DNA of 64,000 bases from Taenia hydatigena (taxonomy: Eukaryota > Platyhelminthes > Cestoda > Cyclophyllidea > Taeniidae): positions 59,375 to 123,374 of the forward strand of contig JADWOT020000314.1 in the NCBI GenBank assembly GCA_036345935.2, in the 5' to 3' direction. The stretch's first letter is position 1. Each line of letters opens with the position of its first letter. A program made the translations under genes and the position numbers. This document shows, one piece after another, positions 59,854 through 64,000 of the stretch. The notes beneath the pieces are model-generated. The model ran no database searches, was not told the origin of the DNA, and saw only the letters and a program-made list of their open reading frames with translations.

Positions 59854-60473
59854 ATGTTTAGCTCATCAAAGCAGTGCTGCAAATACGCGTTCCAGAAGTT
59901 CTTTGCAAGTGTTTACTTGACTAATGCATCTGCATTACTTGCAAGCTTTCCTACAAATCACCGGAATTATCTCGAAATATTGTTGCAAATATTTGAAACA
60001 ATTTTCCCTGGCCTTGAACACTTGTGCACCAACAGATCTCTATCTGTACATACTCTCTGGCTCCAGCAAATCTCAATGTAAGTGTTGCTAACAAACTGAC
60101 CTCTATGATGGATTGCAAAGTGTAAGTGACTTCTATATGCCATTTCTCCACTTGACTTTCAGAAGGGAGGAGAGAATCAGGAACAATGTCCTACAAACCA
60201 TGTAGTTATTAATAAATTGGATATTCAGTGATGAAGCAAAATAAGAATAGTGCCATTGTTTGCTTGAACAAACCCAGCATCATGTTTGCAAGCAGATACA
60301 TAGGCGATGATGAGGCAAATTTTACCATTTGGACTTTTTTAATTCAAAGTCTCCAAGCAGCCGCTCCCACCAGGCTCGATGGTATCAGAAATGTCGTGAC
60401 TAGTGAACAATCCCTACAAAAGCTGCACTCACAGAAAATCATGGCACAACTGATTGAGTGCATTATTCATTGA
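59854..60473 (+). pseudogene. Unrecognised coding fragment linked to the R3 repeat (best-preserved copy)
   Basis: Frame 59854-60078 reads a helical, leucine-rich peptide (NYLEILLQIFETIFPGLEHL, then SLSVHTLWLQQIS) ending at a GTAAGT donor. After a ctttcag acceptor (about 60161) a compatible short piece reads REERIRNNVLQTM and meets TAG. A further frame (60228-60473, GDDEANFTIWTFLIQSL, then QKIMAQLIECIIH and stop) looks coding, but I could not connect it in phase. The SLSVHTLW segment survives in the R3 copies at 4.7 and 38.9 kb. The helical character resembles HEAT/armadillo-like proteins, but no family is identified. Confidence 0.35.
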
Positions 60474-61550
60474 CAATGTCAAAGGCTCATACTGTCAATG
60501 AGTTCTCATTTGTGCACCTTGTCCCACTTCAGATGGGTGAGACGTAATTGTCGGCTCCTAACAAGCGCTGTGTTGTCTGTAGCTGGTGACATTGCGGTGT
60601 TGAAGATTTCGTCACAGGCCCCTTTGCATTTGCACTTGCTTAGCAGTCATGATGCAGCAAAGTAAATCCGAAAATGTAGCTTTCTAGGCTGATGGCTGCT
60701 GAGTGTCTGAGTGGTGGCTAAGCGCTTTGTTTTTATTTGTGGCGCCTAACACGGTTTCCTACTAATCTATGTAGTTATTAGTAATAAAGTCATTTTACTG
60801 TTGGGAAGAACGGCGATTTGATTAAAATAGTATTTTTACTCCTTGGATGTGCCACACCATCTGGATGACTGCTTTCCGAGGAGTAAGTGATGAGCATATG
60901 ACAAGGCGTTCTAAACTCGTTTCTAAACAATTACGAGGATTCCCTCCTCCTCTAAGCGACCGTCCATTAGTTAGAAGGTTGAGTGTTCTTAGACATCTCT
61001 AATGTATCAGGTGGATACGCCAGTAGATGACGCATTGGCAGGAGTTAGGGAGTGGCACTGTCCACTTCAGGAGAATCGACCTCCTCATCCTCCAGAACAA
61101 TATTCACGTTGTCATTCCGCCTCTTGCCCAAAGGGTACCTTGCAAGAAGCATAAGTATTGCGTTGCCTCTCGTCTTTTAGCGCCGTCACCGGTGTTACCC
61201 TTGTGCATTGCCTTGAACCATGCCACTGGGTGGTTTTCTTTTTTCCACCACTGCATTGGCTTCATCTTTGTGGCCAATTAGTGGAGCACCTTTTTAAGAT
61301 TGTATCCTGTTGTAGTGCATAGTTATCTGCGGATTGCGAAGTAGTGTGTTACGAACAAGGTAGTTCGCAGGTGAGAGAATCTTCACTACACCTTGCTTTT
61401 AGGTCTGTGCTTCTACGACTAAGGATGGATACATGTGATAACGAGAACAATCTCTCGTCTCCTCAACGTGGTTTGCATGTGGGCCGAAACTTCGATTTCA
61501 GTGGAATCGCTTAAAGGGATTACTGATGTTGAGGTCAGGTATCGCCTCAG
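59990..61550 (+). repeat. R3 repeat, copy 3
   Basis: Aligns directly with 38.86-40.3 kb, for example ggcgcctaacacggtttcct at both 60.74 and 39.51 kb, and its start with 4.76-5.1 kb. Minor indels throughout. Confidence 0.75.
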
Positions 61551-62412
61551 TTGCATGAAATTTCGCTGACTGGCATAGGTGGCTAGTGAGTGTTTTTCTC
61601 ACGGCACCGACCACCTTGTGATGGTTACTGCCTAAATTTGATCAGGGTCAGGGCCAAGGAAGAAGCTCAAGATGGCAGGGAGGTTATGATTTACCCAAAT
61701 GCTTTGTTTAGCTCTCGGTTTTGGAAAAGGAGCTATTTTGCACCTCAACGGAGTGAGCTGGCCTTCGAAGCCTATCAGTGAATATAAGCTCCACTCTATG
61801 CATTGTGCCTCAATTTCTTGCTTGAATTGGTCCACACACGTCTTTAATCATGTTTACGCATAACAACAAGTCCCATTTGTATAAACCTTAAGAAAATATG
61901 CATAATACGGTGACATTTTGTTTGTGTTTAACTCTTCTTAGTGATGGTTAAATTACGTTATAATGGGAAATGTGGGAAAGGCAATTTGTCGCTAGAAAGT
62001 TGGTTGTGCAGATGAACCTGTTTTCTTCCCTCCATTTCAAAAAGCTCTATGCAATGTCACTGCAAGACGCGCTGTTGTAGGCTCTTAGATGCAGAAATTG
62101 GAAACAAGTGTCAAAAGAGCTCGAGAATGAACTTGCATATTGAGTCCTTTTAACAGGATAATTCAATTGACCTAAGAGACCAGCGGTTGTGCCCTAAGCT
62201 GAACTGCTTTTCCGATCGGTGTGAAGAGGAAAGAAAATGAATGAATTTTAACGCTTGTCCGCTTTCAACCAAGTATGCAAAATTAGGTTCTCGGCTAAAG
62301 ATTACACTCAGTAAATGTCAAAACCGATCACAAAATTATGCAAAAACTTAAGATTATTTAGGGAAAACTGAGAGTTGGGTAAGCTTCAGACTTGCCGAGC
62401 ATTTTCCTTTAA
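61551..62412. other. No recognisable gene
   Basis: Opposing short frames at 61.59-61.84 kb overlap each other and have no recognised domain. Confidence 0.4.
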
Positions 62413-62753
62413 ACTGTATGCATCGTGGAGAAAGAAGACAAGATTTGCGGTGCTACTCAGCGAGGCCTGATAGAAGAACTGCCAGATGAGATAGAGAGTT
62501 TCCTATCAACTGGAAGATTTAATTCTTTAGTGCAAGCAATTTATTTTTCACTGGAAATATTCACTGCTATTAGAATGGTGCATGATGGAAATGGACAGGC
62601 TAGCAAGCGTGCAGTATCCATTAGATCCGAAATTTTTGGCCAGGAAAGATGAGTGCTAATGCAAGTTATGATTAAAGATTTGGACCAGGAGCCAAACAGT
62701 GAGAGCGAAGTCCACTATGAGGCAATCAACCCTCACACAAGTGTTCGCCGCAG
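62413..62753 (+). pseudogene. Unrecognised exon-like stretch interrupted by one in-frame TGA
   Basis: A frame open from 62413 reads GLIEELPDEIESFLSTGRF and SLVQAIYFSLEIFTAIRM, stops at TGA 62650-62652, and continues in the same frame (VLMQVMIKDLDQEPNSESEV, then NPHTSVRR) to a GTAAAG donor after 62753. Composition is protein-like on both sides of the stop, suggesting an exon of about 110 codons with a nonsense mutation. Upstream and downstream exons were not identified. The product is unknown. Confidence 0.35.
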
Positions 62754-62938
62754 GTAAAGAAGCAAGATCTCATCATTTTTTTTCAGGTGAGGGAAACCTT
62801 TGGGCTAGGCCTAGATGCTAATCCATGCCGCATGTGGGATATTACATCCAATATCAGCAGACGTCAATGTCAAGTGATATGGGAATGTAATTAGATCAGG
62901 ACAACTTATGAGCATCGATTATCGGATTCTTCCTTGAA

Positions 62939-63130
62939 GTGTTTGCAGTGATGCAGATTCATCACGAGCTAATCCACCGGAATTTCGTTTTGGTTGTTAC
63001 AACCTTTAAGGGATTAAATCTTTCTGACAGCACTGAATCAGAAGTTCTAACGGGACTGTACATTGGTACGACAAATGGAAGGAATGCCAAGCATTCCTAT
63101 TGCTCAAGTCAGGAGATCGCATTGTTTTAG
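62939..63130 (+). CDS. Unrecognised open frame, possible exon
   Basis: 63-codon plus frame (ELIHRNFVLVVTTFKGLNL, then SEVLTGLYIGTTNGRN) ending at TAG. It could follow the exon-like stretch at 62.4 kb, but the phase that joins to that donor reads a different frame and stops early. No domain recognised. Confidence 0.2.
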   Translation: MFAVMQIHHELIHRNFVLVVTTFKGLNLSDSTESEVLTGLYIGTTNGRNAKHSYCSSQEIALF

Positions 63131-64000
63131 GTCGCATAAGTGTGCTTCGACAACTCATAAGCCGTCTTATTTCTTCCTCCCATTATTTACTTTAGTTCAC
63201 TAAAACGCGAACGTTCATGATGAAACGTTTAAACATTTCGTTCGTCGCCATCTCTTGCTTGTGGTATGTTCTATACCGTTCCTCCATCAGGAAAGGAGGA
63301 TAGGGGTGCGAAGAGGAGAAGGAGTGAGCGCTCTCCTCGGCGGTGCAGGGAGACAACCGTGTACATCTTCCAGTTGTCCATCAGTTAACAAGCGTTTGCT
63401 GTAACCTCTGTCGCAATCCTGCTTAAGCCTTTTGGCAGATCCTTTCTGTTGTGGGTCCCCAGCCCTACCCTGTTAAAGTCCTCTGGCTGCGAGCGTCAAG
63501 TCCGACAAACTCCATTTCCTTCAAAGCCATCAACACTCAAGTAGTAGCCTTCACTTCACTGTCATAGAGATATTGGAATTCTGTCGGGGACATGAGCTGC
63601 CACTTATCAAGTCCTAAGGGCGCATTTAGTCAGAATACGACGCCATCAAAAACAGCAGACTGCCTGTTAAAGTAACAAAGCATCCGCGTATTTGAATTCG
63701 TCACACTGTCAAATACAGCTTGATATTCCTTAAGAACTGACGTCATTCGTGCCCTCGTTGATGAAAAAATGACTTCCGTCCGAGCTATCTATTCGCAGCC
63801 ATTTGCACGGTGGGGCACAATGTCACCATCTGGGTGTCTTTGAAAGATTTCCTTTTTTAGGTCAACATATGTCTGAGCTGATTCGCGGCATCTTTTGTTT
63901 AGGCTTTAATAAGACGTTATTTACTGCTAAGGTTGCATTCCTCGGGCAGGTATAAGTAACTTGTCACTTAACCAACAAATCAGTGGCGCTGTTCTATGGT
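63131..64000. other. No recognisable gene; locally GC-richer patch
   Basis: Positions about 63.28-63.50 kb are GC-richer than their surroundings but contain no open frame or structure I could identify. Confidence 0.35.

Noticed and set aside
62650..62652. TGA as a selenocysteine codon
   Set aside because: No recognised selenoprotein family and no evidence of a SECIS element; a nonsense mutation is simpler.
1..64000. Reverse transcriptase, integrase or transposase coding regions
   Set aside because: No catalytic motif of these enzymes was recognised in any open frame despite the abundance of repeats.
1..64000. CRISPR arrays, bacterial operons or ribosome-binding sites
   Set aside because: No regularly spaced direct repeats or gene-dense prokaryotic layout; splice sites and exon structure show eukaryotic DNA.

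Overview
The window is eukaryotic: genes are short exons with GT-AG introns, there is no operon layout, and most of the DNA is AT-leaning non-coding sequence built from diverged low-copy repeats. The gene content suggests a parasitic flatworm, most likely a cestode. The evidence is a secreted CAP/venom-allergen-like (VAL) gene, a decayed fibronectin-III gene resembling the taeniid oncosphere antigens (EG95/45W type), and a MARCH gene with a 35-nt intron, a size common in flatworms. The species assignment is inference. LAYOUT: 0-6.7 kb holds repeat copies (here called P, R3 and R2) and a tRNA-Tyr-like sequence. From 6.75 to 37.8 kb there is a large interrupted inverted duplication. Its left arm (6.75-22.97 kb) and right arm (28.98-37.8 kb) are mirror images around a 6.0-kb spacer. 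Each arm carries one CAP gene with its own TATA box; the left copy is intact (five exons, 207 aa) and the right copy has a frameshift. The left arm has two segments missing from the right arm (about 5.4 kb and 1.98 kb). The innermost 553 bp of the arms are identical while the flanks are clearly diverged. The spacer includes a 2.9-kb direct copy of left-arm sequence. From 38.2 to 40.3 kb lies the longest R3 copy. From 40.3 to 44.3 kb there is mostly single-copy DNA with an orphan receptor-type guanylate cyclase exon and two unrecognised minus-strand open stretches. A 2.5-kb segment at 44.3-46.8 kb is duplicated directly at 57.06-59.63 kb and carries a tRNA-Arg-like sequence in both copies. Between these copies are the FnIII antigen-like pseudogene (51.6-52.5 kb), several copies of a small repeat (R5), and a complete three-exon MARCH-type RING-CH E3 ligase gene on the minus strand (56.1-56.9 kb). 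From 59.85 kb onward are an R3-linked coding fragment, the third R3 copy and two further coding-like stretches, one broken by an in-frame stop. FUNCTION: only the left CAP gene and the MARCH gene look capable of making full-length proteins; they are unrelated in function. The rest reads as a segmentally duplicated, gene-poor region that collects and decays gene fragments. All repeat boundaries were read by eye and are approximate unless exact bases are stated.
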